Positions 15,736-23,629 of a DNA stretch of 64,000 nt are shown one piece after another (within the stretch, counting starts at the first letter, position 1; each line of letters starts with the position of its first letter). The notes under the pieces are model-generated. The model was not told the DNA's origin, did no database searches, and saw only the letters and a list, made by a program, of their open reading frames with translations. A program made the position numbers and the translations under genes. This DNA is from Streptomyces monomycini (lineage in GTDB: Bacteria > Actinomycetota > Actinomycetes > Streptomycetales > Streptomycetaceae), in NCBI RefSeq assembly GCF_022271435.1, contig NZ_JAFIQY010000039.1, positions 21,923-85,922 on the forward strand, written 5' to 3'.

Positions 15736-15782
15736 AGCGGGACGACCGTGCGGACCGCGGGACAGGAGAGAAGGCCGGAAGC

Positions 15783-16313
15783 ATGGAGGAAGCAGTGCGC
15801 GACGGTGTCGCGGAGCAGCGTGAGCGGCTGATGGAGTCGCTGAGGATCCACGGCGGCCACTACGCCGAACTCAGCCGGCGCTTCGCCGCCTGGCTGGGCC
15901 TGCACTCCACGGACGCGACCGCCGTCTTGGAGATCGCCGCCGCCGAGGAGCGCGGCACGCCCCTGTCACCGGCGCGGCTGAGCGAGCGGATCTCCCTGTC
16001 CACGGGCGCCACCACCGCGCTGCTGAACCGTCTCGAAGCGGCGGGGCACATCACGCGGGCCCGCGAGCACTCCGACCGGCGCATCGTCACACTGCGCGGC
16101 GGCGGGCACATCCAGGAGCGGGCGGACGAGTTCTTCGGCCCGCTCGCCCACCGCCTCGACGCCGCGATGTCGCACTATCCGCCCCAGTTCCTGGCACAGG
16201 TCGAAGCGTTCATGGCTGACCTGAACACCGCCATGGACAACCACCTCACGGAACGGGACGCGGTGACACCGCGCTCCCTCCGCAGCCCTGATCCGGATGG
16301 GCGGACTCCCTGA
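15783..16313 (+). CDS. MarR family transcriptional regulator
   Basis: 176 aa. A winged helix-turn-helix is visible: LGLHSTDATAVLEIAAAEERG, then LSPARLSERISLSTGATTALLNRLEAAGHITR (recognition helix around residues 70-90), then the wing HSDRRIVTLRGGG with the diagnostic D-R-R. Helices at both ends would form the dimer. ATG 15783 follows GGAGAGAAGGCCGGAAGC; a TTG at 15729 would extend the protein over the promoter and has no ribosome-binding site. It is divergent from the DHA2 exporter, so it is most simply its ligand-responsive repressor (inference from context). Confidence 0.9.
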   Translation: MEEAVRDGVAEQRERLMESLRIHGGHYAELSRRFAAWLGLHSTDATAVLEIAAAEERGTPLSPARLSERISLSTGATTALLNRLEAAGHITRAREHSDRRIVTLRGGGHIQERADEFFGPLAHRLDAAMSHYPPQFLAQVEAFMADLNTAMDNHLTERDAVTPRSLRSPDPDGRTP

Positions 16314-16358
16314 CAGGGCGCACATGCCCCACGCCTCCGACTTCCGGACCGGGACATG

Positions 16359-16389
16359 TTGCGTTGGAGTGCGCTCCAACTCCTAGGTT
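16359..16389 (+). promoter_or_regulatory. MerR-type promoter (19-bp spacer, GTTGGAG-N4-CTCCAAC operator)
   Basis: TTGCGT (16359-16364), a 19-bp spacer and TAGGTT (16384-16389). The inverted repeat GTTGGAG/CTCCAAC (16363-16380) fills the spacer. Over-long 19-bp spacers with a dyad between -35 and -10 are the signature of promoters activated by MerR-family regulators. The predicted +1 is 16396, one base before the ATG. Confidence 0.75.
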
Positions 16390-16396
16390 CGGCAGC

Positions 16397-17407
16397 ATGC
16401 GATACAGCAAACTCGGAACAACCGGGCTGGAAGTCTCCGCCATCGCCCTCGGCTGCATGAGCTTCGGTGAGCCGGACCGGGGCGGCGAACCCTGGTCGCT
16501 GGGTGCGGACGCCAGCCGGGAGATCATCAAGCAGGCCCTGGAGGGCGGCGTCAACTTCCTCGACACGGCCAACGGGTACAGCGCCGGAAGCAGCGAGGAG
16601 ATCATCGGCCAGGCGGTCAGGGACTTCACCCGGCGCGAGGAGGTCGTTCTCTCCACCAAGGTCTGGATGCGGATGCGCCCCGGCCCGAACGGTGCCGGGC
16701 TGTCCCGCAAGGCGATCTTCGCCGAGCTCGACGCCTCCCTGAAGCGGCTGGGGACCGACTACATCGACCTGTACCAGATCCACCGCTGGGACTACGACAC
16801 CCCGATCGAGGAAACCCTCGAAGCGCTGCACGACGTGGTCAAGTCCGGGAAGGTCCGCTACATCGGAGCCTCTTCCATGTACGCCTGGCAGTTCGCCAAG
16901 GCCCTGTACCTGGCCGACCTGAACGGCTGGACCCGGTTCGTGTCCATGCAGGACCACTACAACCTCATCCACCGAGAAGCGGAGCGGGAGATGCTCCCGC
17001 TCTGCGCCGACCAGGGCATCGGCGTGATCCCGTGGAGCCCGCTGGCGCGGGGCAGGCTGACGCGGGCCCGGGACACCGCCACGGCGCGTGCCGGGACCGA
17101 CGAGGGCGGCAAGATCCTCTACCGCGACGAGGACCAGGCAGTGGCCGAGCGCGTCCACGAGATCGCGGGCGAGCGCGGTCTGTCCCCGGCCCAGGTCGCC
17201 CTGGCCTGGGTCATGCGCCACCCGGTGGTGACCTCGCCCGTCGTCGGGGTCACCAAGCCGGCCCAGCTGGCCGACGCGGTCGCCGCGGTGGACGTCGAAC
17301 TCGACGAGGACGAGGCCGCCTACCTGGAGGAGCCCTACCAGCCGCACGAGGCCGCCTACCTGGAGGAGTCCTTCTACAAGCCGCAGCCTGTGGCGGGCTC
17401 CCGGTAG
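16397..17407 (+). CDS. Aldo/keto reductase with a duplicated C-terminal tail
   Basis: 336 aa. Family features: LGTTGLEVSAIALGCMSFG at the start, the catalytic Asp/Tyr in FLDTANGYSAGSSEEIIG (about 54-71), Lys in STKVWMRM, His in YQIHRWDYDTP, and the NADPH-binding IPWSPLARGRLTR near 215. It would reduce aldehydes or ketones with NADPH in the cytoplasm. The last 30 residues repeat EAAYLEE twice, because a 21-bp sequence is exactly duplicated (17312-17332 and 17348-17368); the normal family ending follows the first copy. The transcript is predicted to be leaderless and under a MerR-type promoter, so it may respond to an electrophile or drug; no merR gene is adjacent. Confidence 0.92.
   Translation: MRYSKLGTTGLEVSAIALGCMSFGEPDRGGEPWSLGADASREIIKQALEGGVNFLDTANGYSAGSSEEIIGQAVRDFTRREEVVLSTKVWMRMRPGPNGAGLSRKAIFAELDASLKRLGTDYIDLYQIHRWDYDTPIEETLEALHDVVKSGKVRYIGASSMYAWQFAKALYLADLNGWTRFVSMQDHYNLIHREAEREMLPLCADQGIGVIPWSPLARGRLTRARDTATARAGTDEGGKILYRDEDQAVAERVHEIAGERGLSPAQVALAWVMRHPVVTSPVVGVTKPAQLADAVAAVDVELDEDEAAYLEEPYQPHEAAYLEESFYKPQPVAGSR
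17312..17368 (+). repeat. Exact 21-bp direct repeat in the aldo/keto reductase tail
   Basis: GAGGCCGCCTACCTGGAGGA plus G occurs at 17312 and 17348, 36 bp (12 codons) apart, encoding EAAYLEE twice in frame. Confidence 0.95.
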
Positions 17408-17503
17408 TCCGGGCGGGCCTTCGACGAGTCCTCGGCCTCGCCCTTCCCGGCCCTGAGCAGCGGACGTCCACGATGAGAACGGTGCTCAGTCCGAGCCCCG
17501 CCC

Positions 17504-18259
17504 TCAGAACCCCCGCCGCTTCCCCCCGTCCACCGGCACCATCACCCCGGTGACGTACGACGCCGCGGGCGACAGCAGGAACGCGGCCGTCCGGCCGAAT
17601 TCCTCCGGTTCGCCGTAGCGGCGCAGGGGGATGGAGGCGCTGTTGCGGGCGCGGGACTCCTCCGGGTCTGCGGACAGCGCGTCCAGCTGGGTCATCCGGT
17701 CCGTGGCGATACGGCCCGGCAGGACGCCGAAGACGCGGATGCCGCGCGGGCCCAGTTCGTCGGCGAGGGCCTTGGCGTAGCCCGCGAGGCCGGGGCGCAG
17801 GCCGTTGGAGACGGCCAGGCCGTCGATGGGCTCGTGGACCGAGCCGGACAGGACGAAGCCGATCGCGCCGCCGTCGCCGAGTGCGGCGGACGCCGTGCGG
17901 GCGAGCCGTACCGCGCCGAGGAAGACCGACTCGAACGCCGCCTGCCACTGGTCGTCGGTGGTGCCGGTGGGCGTGCCCGGGGGCGGGCCGCCGACGCTGA
18001 CGAGGATGCCGTCGAGGCGGCCGAAGCGCTCGCGGGCGGTGTCGACCAGGCGCGCGGCGGCGTCCGGGTCGGCGTTGTCGGCGGCGACACCGTGCGCGCG
18101 GTCGCCGAGCGAGGCCGCGGCGGCCTGGGCGCTGTCCGCGCTGCGGCCGCTGAGGACGACGTTCGCGCCGTCGGCGACCAGTTCCCGCGCGGTGGCGAAG
18201 CCGAGGCCGCGGGTGGCGCCGGTGACGATGTAGGTCCGGTCGGTGAGTCCTAGATCCAT
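17504..18259 (-). CDS. SDR family oxidoreductase
   Basis: 251 aa, classical short-chain dehydrogenase length. The cofactor loop TGATRGLG (about residues 13-20) suggests NADP(H), and SGRSAD follows strand 2. The usual NNAG motif is replaced by VSVGGPPPG, and the catalytic Ser/Tyr/Lys region reads LSGSVHEP then LAGYAKALADELG, giving Ser, Tyr and Lys in the expected order. The C-terminus PVDGGKRRGF is typical. The substrate is unknown; the VGGPPPG variant is seen in a divergent SDR subgroup. ATG 18259 lies 5 nt after the GH15 stop, so the two genes are probably one transcript (minus strand, together with SURF1). Confidence 0.88.
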   Translation of the reverse strand: MDLGLTDRTYIVTGATRGLGFATARELVADGANVVLSGRSADSAQAAAASLGDRAHGVAADNADPDAAARLVDTARERFGRLDGILVSVGGPPPGTPTGTTDDQWQAAFESVFLGAVRLARTASAALGDGGAIGFVLSGSVHEPIDGLAVSNGLRPGLAGYAKALADELGPRGIRVFGVLPGRIATDRMTQLDALSADPEESRARNSASIPLRRYGEPEEFGRTAAFLLSPAASYVTGVMVPVDGGKRRGF

Positions 18260-18264
18260 GGGGG

Positions 18265-20049
18265 TCAGTCTGCCCCGTCGCACCCGAACATGGTGAAGGC
18301 GGTGCTGATGAGGCCGATGTGGCTGAACGCCTGGGGGAAGTTGCCCAGCTGGCGCCCGGCGACCGGGTCGTACTCCTCGGCCAGCAGTCCCAGGTCGTTG
18401 GGCAGCCGCAGCAGCCGGTCGAACAGCTCCCGGGCCTCCTTCCGCCGTCCGGTCAGGTGCAGGGCCTCGGCCAGCCAGAACGAGCAGACCAGGAAGGTGC
18501 CCTCGTCGCCCGGGAGTCCGTCCACGGTGGTGGCGTCGGTGCTGTAGCGCCGTATCAGGCCGCCGTGCGCCAGCTCCGCGCGGACCGCGTCGACCGTGCC
18601 GACGACCCGCGGGTCGTCGGCGGGCAGGAAGCCGAGGCGCGGGATCAGCAGCGTCGCGGCGTCCAGCAGATCTGAGCCGTAGGACTGGGTGAAGGTGTTG
18701 CGCTCGGCGTCGTACCCCTTCTCGCACACCTCGCGGTGCACCTCGTCGCGCATCGCGCGCCAGCGGGCGACGTCCCCCTCCAGCTCCGGGTCGGACTCGA
18801 CGGCCTTGATGGCGCGGTCGGCGGCGACCCACGCCATGATCTTGGAGTGCACGAAGTGCCGGCGGGGCCCGCGGACCTCCCACAGCCCCTCGTCCGGCTC
18901 GTGCCAGTGGGACTCCAGGAAGTCCAGCAGCGAGCGCTGGATGTTCCAGGCGTGCGGCTTGGACGGCAGTCCGGCGACGCGCGCGATGTGGAAGGAGTCC
19001 AGCACGCCGCCGTACACGTCGAGCTGCCGCTGTTCGACGGCGGCGTTGCCGATGCGTACGGGGGTGGAGCCGGCGTAGCCGCCGAGCCAGGGCAGCTCGG
19101 CCTCCGGGAGCCGCCGCTCGCCGCCCAGGCCGTACATGATCTGGAGGTCGGCCGGGTTGCCGGCCACCGCGCGCAGCAGCCAGTCCCGCCAGGCCGACGC
19201 CTCGTCGGTGTATCCGGCGGTGACCAGCGAGTTGAGGGTCAAGGTGGCGTCGCGCAGCCAGCAGAAGCGGTAGTCCCAGTTGCGTACGCCGCCCAGTTCC
19301 TCGGGCAGCGAGGTGGTGGGGGCCGCGACGATGCCGCCGGTGGGCGCGAAAGTCAGGGCCTTGAGCGTGATCAGGGAGCGCAGCACCTCGGCCCGGTACG
19401 GACCGTCATAACGGCAGTGCGCCGCCCACGCCCGCCAGTCCTCCAGGGTGTGCTCCAGCGCCTCGTACGGGTCGATCTCGGCGGGGCGCGGCTCGTGCGA
19501 GGGGTGCCAGGTGAGGACGAACGCCACCCGCTCGCCGGCCGCGACGCCGAAGTCCGAGCGGGTGCTGAGCCCCTGCCCGTACGTCTTGACCTCCGGCTCG
19601 GTACGCAGCCACGCGGAGTCCGGCCCGGCCACCGCCACCCGGCACCGGCCGACGTGCCGCACCCAGGGCACGACCAGCCCGTAGTCGAAGCGCAGCCGCA
19701 GCACCCCCTGCATGGGGACGTCACCCTCCAGGCCCTCCACGATGCGTACGAGGTCGGGCGCGCGGTCGCGCTGCGGCATGAAGTCGGTGACCTTCACCGA
19801 GCCGGTGGGGGTGTGCCAGACGGTGTCCAGGACGAGGGAGTCGCCGCGGTAGGAGCGTTCGGGCCGGGCGTCGGGGTCGGCGGGGGCGAGCAGCCAGTGC
19901 CCGTTCTCCTGGTCGCCGAGGAGCGCCGCGAAGCAGGCGGCGGAGTCGAAGCGCGGCAGGCACAGCCAGTCGACGGAGCCGTTCCGGCCGACCAGGGCGG
20001 CGGTCTGCAGGTCGCCGATGAGCGCGTGGTCCTCGATGGGTGCGTGCAC
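18265..20049 (-). CDS. Glycoside hydrolase family 15 enzyme (trehalase/glucoamylase type)
   Basis: 594 aa from GTG 20049 (GGAAGGGA upstream). An N-terminal domain opens with IEDHALIGDLQTAALVGRNG and SVDWLCLPRFDS, the signature of the trehalase-like N-terminal domain found on actinobacterial GH15 proteins. The (alpha/alpha)6 barrel follows with GVRNWDYRFCWLRDATLTLN, then WLGGYAGSTPVRIGN. Candidate catalytic acids are the Glu in DEGLWEVRG (about residue 390) and the Glu in GDEGTFLVCSFW (about 525). Mycobacterial relatives are trehalases; others are glucoamylases, so the substrate (trehalose or an alpha-glucan) remains open. No signal peptide, so cytoplasmic. It sits between SURF1 and SDR genes with gaps of 29 and 5 nt. 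Confidence 0.9.
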   Translation of the reverse strand: MHAPIEDHALIGDLQTAALVGRNGSVDWLCLPRFDSAACFAALLGDQENGHWLLAPADPDARPERSYRGDSLVLDTVWHTPTGSVKVTDFMPQRDRAPDLVRIVEGLEGDVPMQGVLRLRFDYGLVVPWVRHVGRCRVAVAGPDSAWLRTEPEVKTYGQGLSTRSDFGVAAGERVAFVLTWHPSHEPRPAEIDPYEALEHTLEDWRAWAAHCRYDGPYRAEVLRSLITLKALTFAPTGGIVAAPTTSLPEELGGVRNWDYRFCWLRDATLTLNSLVTAGYTDEASAWRDWLLRAVAGNPADLQIMYGLGGERRLPEAELPWLGGYAGSTPVRIGNAAVEQRQLDVYGGVLDSFHIARVAGLPSKPHAWNIQRSLLDFLESHWHEPDEGLWEVRGPRRHFVHSKIMAWVAADRAIKAVESDPELEGDVARWRAMRDEVHREVCEKGYDAERNTFTQSYGSDLLDAATLLIPRLGFLPADDPRVVGTVDAVRAELAHGGLIRRYSTDATTVDGLPGDEGTFLVCSFWLAEALHLTGRRKEARELFDRLLRLPNDLGLLAEEYDPVAGRQLGNFPQAFSHIGLISTAFTMFGCDGAD

Positions 20050-20078
20050 GCGGCGTCCCTTCCGTCGGCGACCGGCGG

Positions 20079-20912
20079 CTACTCCGTGCTGGCGACTGTA
20101 CGGCTCAAGGGCTCGGCAGGGGCGGATTCGGCGGTGCCGTCGCCCTCCGCGGCGGCGAGCCGGTCCTTGCGCTCCCGGCGGACCAGGACGAACCAGCCGA
20201 CGGGCACGGCCGCGGCGAACAGCCACCACTGCACCGCGTAGGCCATGTGCGGGCCGATGCTGTCGTGGTCCGGCTCGGGCACCAGCTCGGGCGTGCCGCC
20301 GGGCGGCTCCGGCGCGGTCTGCTCGATGTAGCCGCCGAGGACCGGCCGGTGCAGGGCCTCGGCCTGCCGCTCGCTGTTGATGAGCATGACCTGGCGGTCG
20401 GGCAGGCCGCGCTTGTCCTTGATGCCGCTGCCTTCGGTGGTCTCGTCCGCCATCATCCGGCCCGTGACGGTGACCCTGCCCTTGGGCGCGGCGGGCACGT
20501 CGGGGAAGCGGGTGAGGTCGTTGCCCGCGGCGATCCAGCCGCGGTTGACCAGGACGGTGGCGCCCTTGCGCGGACCCTGGTCCAGGACGAGCGGCGTCAG
20601 CACGTAGTAGCCGATGGTCTTCTCGTCGGCGGCGGTGCGCTGGCGGACCACGACCTCGTGCCGGGTGTCGTACGTGCCGGAGGCGGTGACCCGGCGCCAC
20701 ATGTCGTCGCGGGGCAGCGTCCGGCCGGGGGCGGTCAGGTCGGTGACCGGCACCGGGGCGGCGTGCAGGTTGTCCGCGATGAGCTGGTTCTGCGCGACCC
20801 GGTGCTCATGGCGGTGGTACTGCCAGAACCCCAGCTTGATCATGACGGGGATCAGGACGAGGCCCACGAGGGTGAGGATCACCCACTGCCGGGACAACAG
20901 GAAGCGGTACAC
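20079..20912 (-). CDS. SURF1 family cytochrome oxidase biogenesis protein
   Basis: 277 aa from GTG 20912. It shows the SURF1 layout: an N-terminal transmembrane helix (about residues 9-30, QWVILTLVGLVLIPVMIKLGF) followed by the family motif FWQYHRHEHR, a large external domain with VLVNRGWI, and a C-terminal helix ending in YAVQWWLFAAAVPVGWFVLVR with the conserved QWW. SURF1 proteins assist heme a insertion into aa3-type cytochrome c oxidase at the membrane. It heads a minus-strand run with the GH15 and SDR genes; their functional link, if any, is not apparent. Confidence 0.92.
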   Translation of the reverse strand: MYRFLLSRQWVILTLVGLVLIPVMIKLGFWQYHRHEHRVAQNQLIADNLHAAPVPVTDLTAPGRTLPRDDMWRRVTASGTYDTRHEVVVRQRTAADEKTIGYYVLTPLVLDQGPRKGATVLVNRGWIAAGNDLTRFPDVPAAPKGRVTVTGRMMADETTEGSGIKDKRGLPDRQVMLINSERQAEALHRPVLGGYIEQTAPEPPGGTPELVPEPDHDSIGPHMAYAVQWWLFAAAVPVGWFVLVRRERKDRLAAAEGDGTAESAPAEPLSRTVASTE

Positions 20913-20962
20913 CCCACGAGGGTACGACCGGGGCATCCGGCACCCCGCCGCCGGGGTCCGCC

Positions 20963-21196
20963 TCAGACCCGGTCGACGATGCCCGCCTGCCCCTCGGCGC
21001 GGGCGCAGTGGGCGCCGCAGAACCAGCGCCCGGCGGCCTCCACGCCCTGGCCGATGATCTGGCACCGGCAGTGCTCGCAGATCGGCGCCATGCGGTGGAT
21101 GGCGCAGGAGAAGCAGTCGAAGACGTGCACCGCGCCCTGTGCGTGCACCTCGAACGTCATGCCGTACTCGTTTCCGCAGACCTCACAACGTGCCAT
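20963..21196 (-). CDS. Small Cys-rich zinc-binding protein (metallothionein-like fold)
   Basis: 77 aa. The Cys/His spacing is regular: CEVC at 4-7, FDCFSCAIH (two Cys and a His) at 26-34, CEHC at 40-43, and CGAHC at about 59-63. This spacing resembles the treble-clef-like prokaryotic metallothionein/zinc-ribbon proteins that are common in Streptomyces; at least two metal sites are likely. There is no DNA-binding helix or membrane segment. Function unknown: metal buffering or a protein-interaction adaptor. ATG 21196 lies 63 nt downstream of the exonuclease stop, and the gene may be co-transcribed with it. Confidence 0.78.
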   Translation of the reverse strand: MARCEVCGNEYGMTFEVHAQGAVHVFDCFSCAIHRMAPICEHCRCQIIGQGVEAAGRWFCGAHCARAEGQAGIVDRV

Positions 21197-21259
21197 GCGC
21201 CACAGCGTGCGGGTGCGGCGGGTGGCGGGGCGAGCCTGCGGCAGGCGTGTTGTGGGGCT

Positions 21260-22291
21260 TCACCCGGACGCAGGCGCCGGGGCCACGTCCTGGAGGAGCT
21301 GCATGAAGGCCGCCTCGTCGATCACCGGCGTGCCGAAGGAGGCGGCCTTGGCGGTCTTGGAAGTGCGGGCTTCCGGGTCGTTGGTGACCAGCAGGCTGGT
21401 CAGCCGCGAAACACTGGTGGCCACGTGCAGTCCGGCCTCGATCGCGCGGTCCTCCAGCAGTTCGCGGTCGACGGAGGTGTCGCCGGAGAACGCCACCCGC
21501 ATCCCCTGCACCAGCCGGGCACCCGGCTCGTACCGCCCCGGGTTCGGGTACGGGCAGGCGGGCCGCTTGCGCGACGGGCGCCAGCTGGTGGGCCGGTAGG
21601 CGGCCGCGGCCGGCCGCTGCCGGGGCGCCGCCGGGCCGTCCGCCCACTCGGTGAGCGGCTGGCAGGCCAGCAGCGGCAGGCGCAGGTTGGCCTGGGCGGC
21701 CAGCCGCAGACTGGGCCGGAACGCCTCCGCCAGCACCCGGGCGTCGTCGAGCGCGTGGTGGGCGTGCTGCTGGGTGACGCCGTAGTGCGCGGCGAGGGAC
21801 TCCAGCTTGTGGTTGGGCAGCGGCAGCCGCAGCTCCTTGGAGAGCGCGATGGTGCACAGCCGCTGCCGTACGGGCGCCTCGGTCTCGGCACGGGCGTACT
21901 CGCGGGCGATCATCGACCAGTCGAACATCGCGTTGTGGGCGACCAGGACGCGCCCCTCCAGCCGCTTCGACAGCTCGGGGACGATCTCCGGGAAGAGCGG
22001 CGCGGCGGAGAGCATGTCGCTCGTCAGACCGTGGATCCACACCGGGCCCGGGTCCCGCTCCGGGTTCACCAGGGTGTACCAGTGGTCCTCGACCTCGCCG
22101 TGGATGTCGAGGCGGTACACGGCGGCGGAGACTATCCGGTCGTCGCGGGCCAGGCCGGTGGTCTCCACGTCGACGACCGCGTACCCCTTCGGATACGCGG
22201 CCGGCCAGGAGGCGGCCGCCTCCGGAGGGGACGGCTGCTGCCCGATCGCCGGGGTGATCGGGCGGGCTGCTGCCATACGGTCTTCGAGCAT
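21260..22291 (-). CDS. DEDDh 3'-5' exonuclease (DNA polymerase III epsilon-like) with C-terminal BRCT-like domain
   Basis: 343 aa from ATG 22291. Exonuclease motifs: Exo I VVDVETTGL (Asp, Glu; about residue 40), Exo II VAHNAMFDW (Asp; about 120), Exo III HHALDDARVL (His and Asp; about 180). The C-terminus (about residues 265-340) reads GMRVAFSGDTSVDRELLEDR and then SLLVTNDPEARTSKTAKA, a BRCT-type fold as in DNA ligase. It likely trims 3' ends in repair or replication. TATCCT on the minus strand would put +1 two bases before ATG 22291, hence a near-leaderless message; an in-frame GTG two codons earlier (22297) is therefore less likely. Confidence 0.88.
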   Translation of the reverse strand: MLEDRMAAARPITPAIGQQPSPPEAAASWPAAYPKGYAVVDVETTGLARDDRIVSAAVYRLDIHGEVEDHWYTLVNPERDPGPVWIHGLTSDMLSAAPLFPEIVPELSKRLEGRVLVAHNAMFDWSMIAREYARAETEAPVRQRLCTIALSKELRLPLPNHKLESLAAHYGVTQQHAHHALDDARVLAEAFRPSLRLAAQANLRLPLLACQPLTEWADGPAAPRQRPAAAAYRPTSWRPSRKRPACPYPNPGRYEPGARLVQGMRVAFSGDTSVDRELLEDRAIEAGLHVATSVSRLTSLLVTNDPEARTSKTAKAASFGTPVIDEAAFMQLLQDVAPAPASG

Positions 22292-22490
22292 GGTCACTGA
22301 GGATACGGGCCCCCACTGACAGCGCCACCGCCCTCCCCGTACCGTCCGGCGCTCCGGCGCCGCCCGTGACGGTGCGGGCAGGCGCGGACGTGCGCGAACG
22401 CCGCGCGCGCGGCCACCGGTTGGGCCCCGATCGGGGGACGCGGCGACACGGTGGCGGGTGGTCCTCCGTGCGGTGCTGCCGGCTGCTCCC

Positions 22491-22535
22491 CTTCTGTGGC
22501 GCTACGTCGCACCCCTCCTGTGGCGTTACGTCGTA
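22491..22535. repeat. Two 21-nt tandem copies of CTTCTGTGGCG-type sequence
   Basis: Copies at 22491-22511 and 22515-22535 differ at three positions and share CTGTGGCG-TACGTCG. They lie in the 363-nt gap between the divergent exonuclease and sterol-desaturase genes. The rest of that gap (22298-22660) shows an AT-richer stretch around 22590-22620 (CTTACATACTTCTCGGTAAC), a likely promoter area. Confidence 0.7.
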
Positions 22536-22637
22536 AAGGTCCGGTTCGGGGTGGTAGAGGGGTACGGGCCTGACCATTCCCCCTCCCTGACACTCCTTCT
22601 TACATACTTCTCGGTAACAACCCCTAGCGGGGGCCCC

Positions 22638-22660
22638 GTCGGCGCCTTTATGGTGCCGAC
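22638..22660 (+). promoter_or_regulatory. 9-bp hairpin abutting the sterol desaturase start codon
   Basis: GTCGGCGCC (22638-22646) pairs with GGTGCCGAC (22652-22660, one G-T wobble) around TTTAT, ending exactly at the base before ATG 22661. No separate Shine-Dalgarno is visible, so the stem could control ribosome access. Confidence 0.5.
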
Positions 22661-23629
22661 ATGCCGCACCTGCCCGATGTCGTGCTGTGGTCCGTGCCCG
22701 CTTTCGTCGTCCTCACCGTGGTGGAGATGGTGAGCTACCGCCTCCATCCCGACGAGGACGCCGCCGGGTACGAGGCCAAGGACGCGGCGACCAGCGTCGG
22801 CATGGGGCTGGGCAGCCTGGTCTTCGACGCGCTGTGGAAGATCCCGATCGTCGCCGTCTACTCGGCCGTCTACACACTGACGCCGCTGCGTGTGCCCGTC
22901 CTGTGGTGGACGCTGCCGCTGATGCTGCTCGCCCAGGACTTCTTCTACTACTGGTCGCACCGCGGGCACCACGTCATCCGCGTCCTGTGGGCGTGCCACG
23001 TCGTGCACCACTCCAGCGAGAAGTTCAACTTCACCACCGCCCTGCGCCAGCCCTGGACGACCTGGACGGTCTGGCCGTTCTACCTGCCGATGATCGCGCT
23101 CGGCGTGCACCCGGCCGCGGTCGCGTTCTGCTCGGGCGCCAACCTCGTCTACCAGTTCTGGGTGCACACCGAGCGCGTCGGCAAGCTGCCCCGGCCTTTC
23201 GAGTACGTCCTGAACACGCCCTCGCACCACCGGGTGCACCACGCTTCGCAGGGCGGCTACCTGGACCGCAACTTCGGCGGCATCCTCATCATCTGGGACC
23301 GGATGTTCGGCTCGTTCGTCCCGGAGACGGAACGCCCCGTGTACGGCCTCACCAAGAACATCCACACCTTCAACCCGCTGCGCGTCGCCACTCACGAGTA
23401 CGCGGCCATCGCGCGCGACGTCCGGGCGGCGGGCAGCTGGAGCGAACGGGCAGGACGGGTGTTCCGGGGGCCGGGGTGGCAGCCGGCGGGGTTCGTGGAC
23501 AACAAGGCACCAGAGAGGAGCGGGGCGCCCGGGAAGGGCGGGGCGCCCGAGGGCTCCAAACCCGTCGCATCCGCCAAACCCGCCAAATCCGCCAACTCCA
23601 CCGGCGCCACGAAGGAGCCCGTCGCGTGA
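22661..23629 (+). CDS. Sterol desaturase/fatty-acid hydroxylase family di-iron membrane enzyme
   Basis: 322 aa. The histidine boxes of the family are present in order: HRGHH (about residue 106), HVVHHSSEKFN (about 121-131), and HHRVHHA (about 194-200). At least four hydrophobic segments surround them. These membrane di-iron proteins hydroxylate or desaturate lipids using O2; the substrate is not evident. The last 45 residues are a Lys/Pro/Ala/Ser-rich tail (PGKGGAPEGSKPVASAKPAK), probably disordered. The stop codon overlaps the next gene's GTG, so it is coupled to the lysoplasmalogenase, pointing to a membrane-lipid role for both. Confidence 0.9.
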   Translation: MPHLPDVVLWSVPAFVVLTVVEMVSYRLHPDEDAAGYEAKDAATSVGMGLGSLVFDALWKIPIVAVYSAVYTLTPLRVPVLWWTLPLMLLAQDFFYYWSHRGHHVIRVLWACHVVHHSSEKFNFTTALRQPWTTWTVWPFYLPMIALGVHPAAVAFCSGANLVYQFWVHTERVGKLPRPFEYVLNTPSHHRVHHASQGGYLDRNFGGILIIWDRMFGSFVPETERPVYGLTKNIHTFNPLRVATHEYAAIARDVRAAGSWSERAGRVFRGPGWQPAGFVDNKAPERSGAPGKGGAPEGSKPVASAKPAKSANSTGATKEPVA

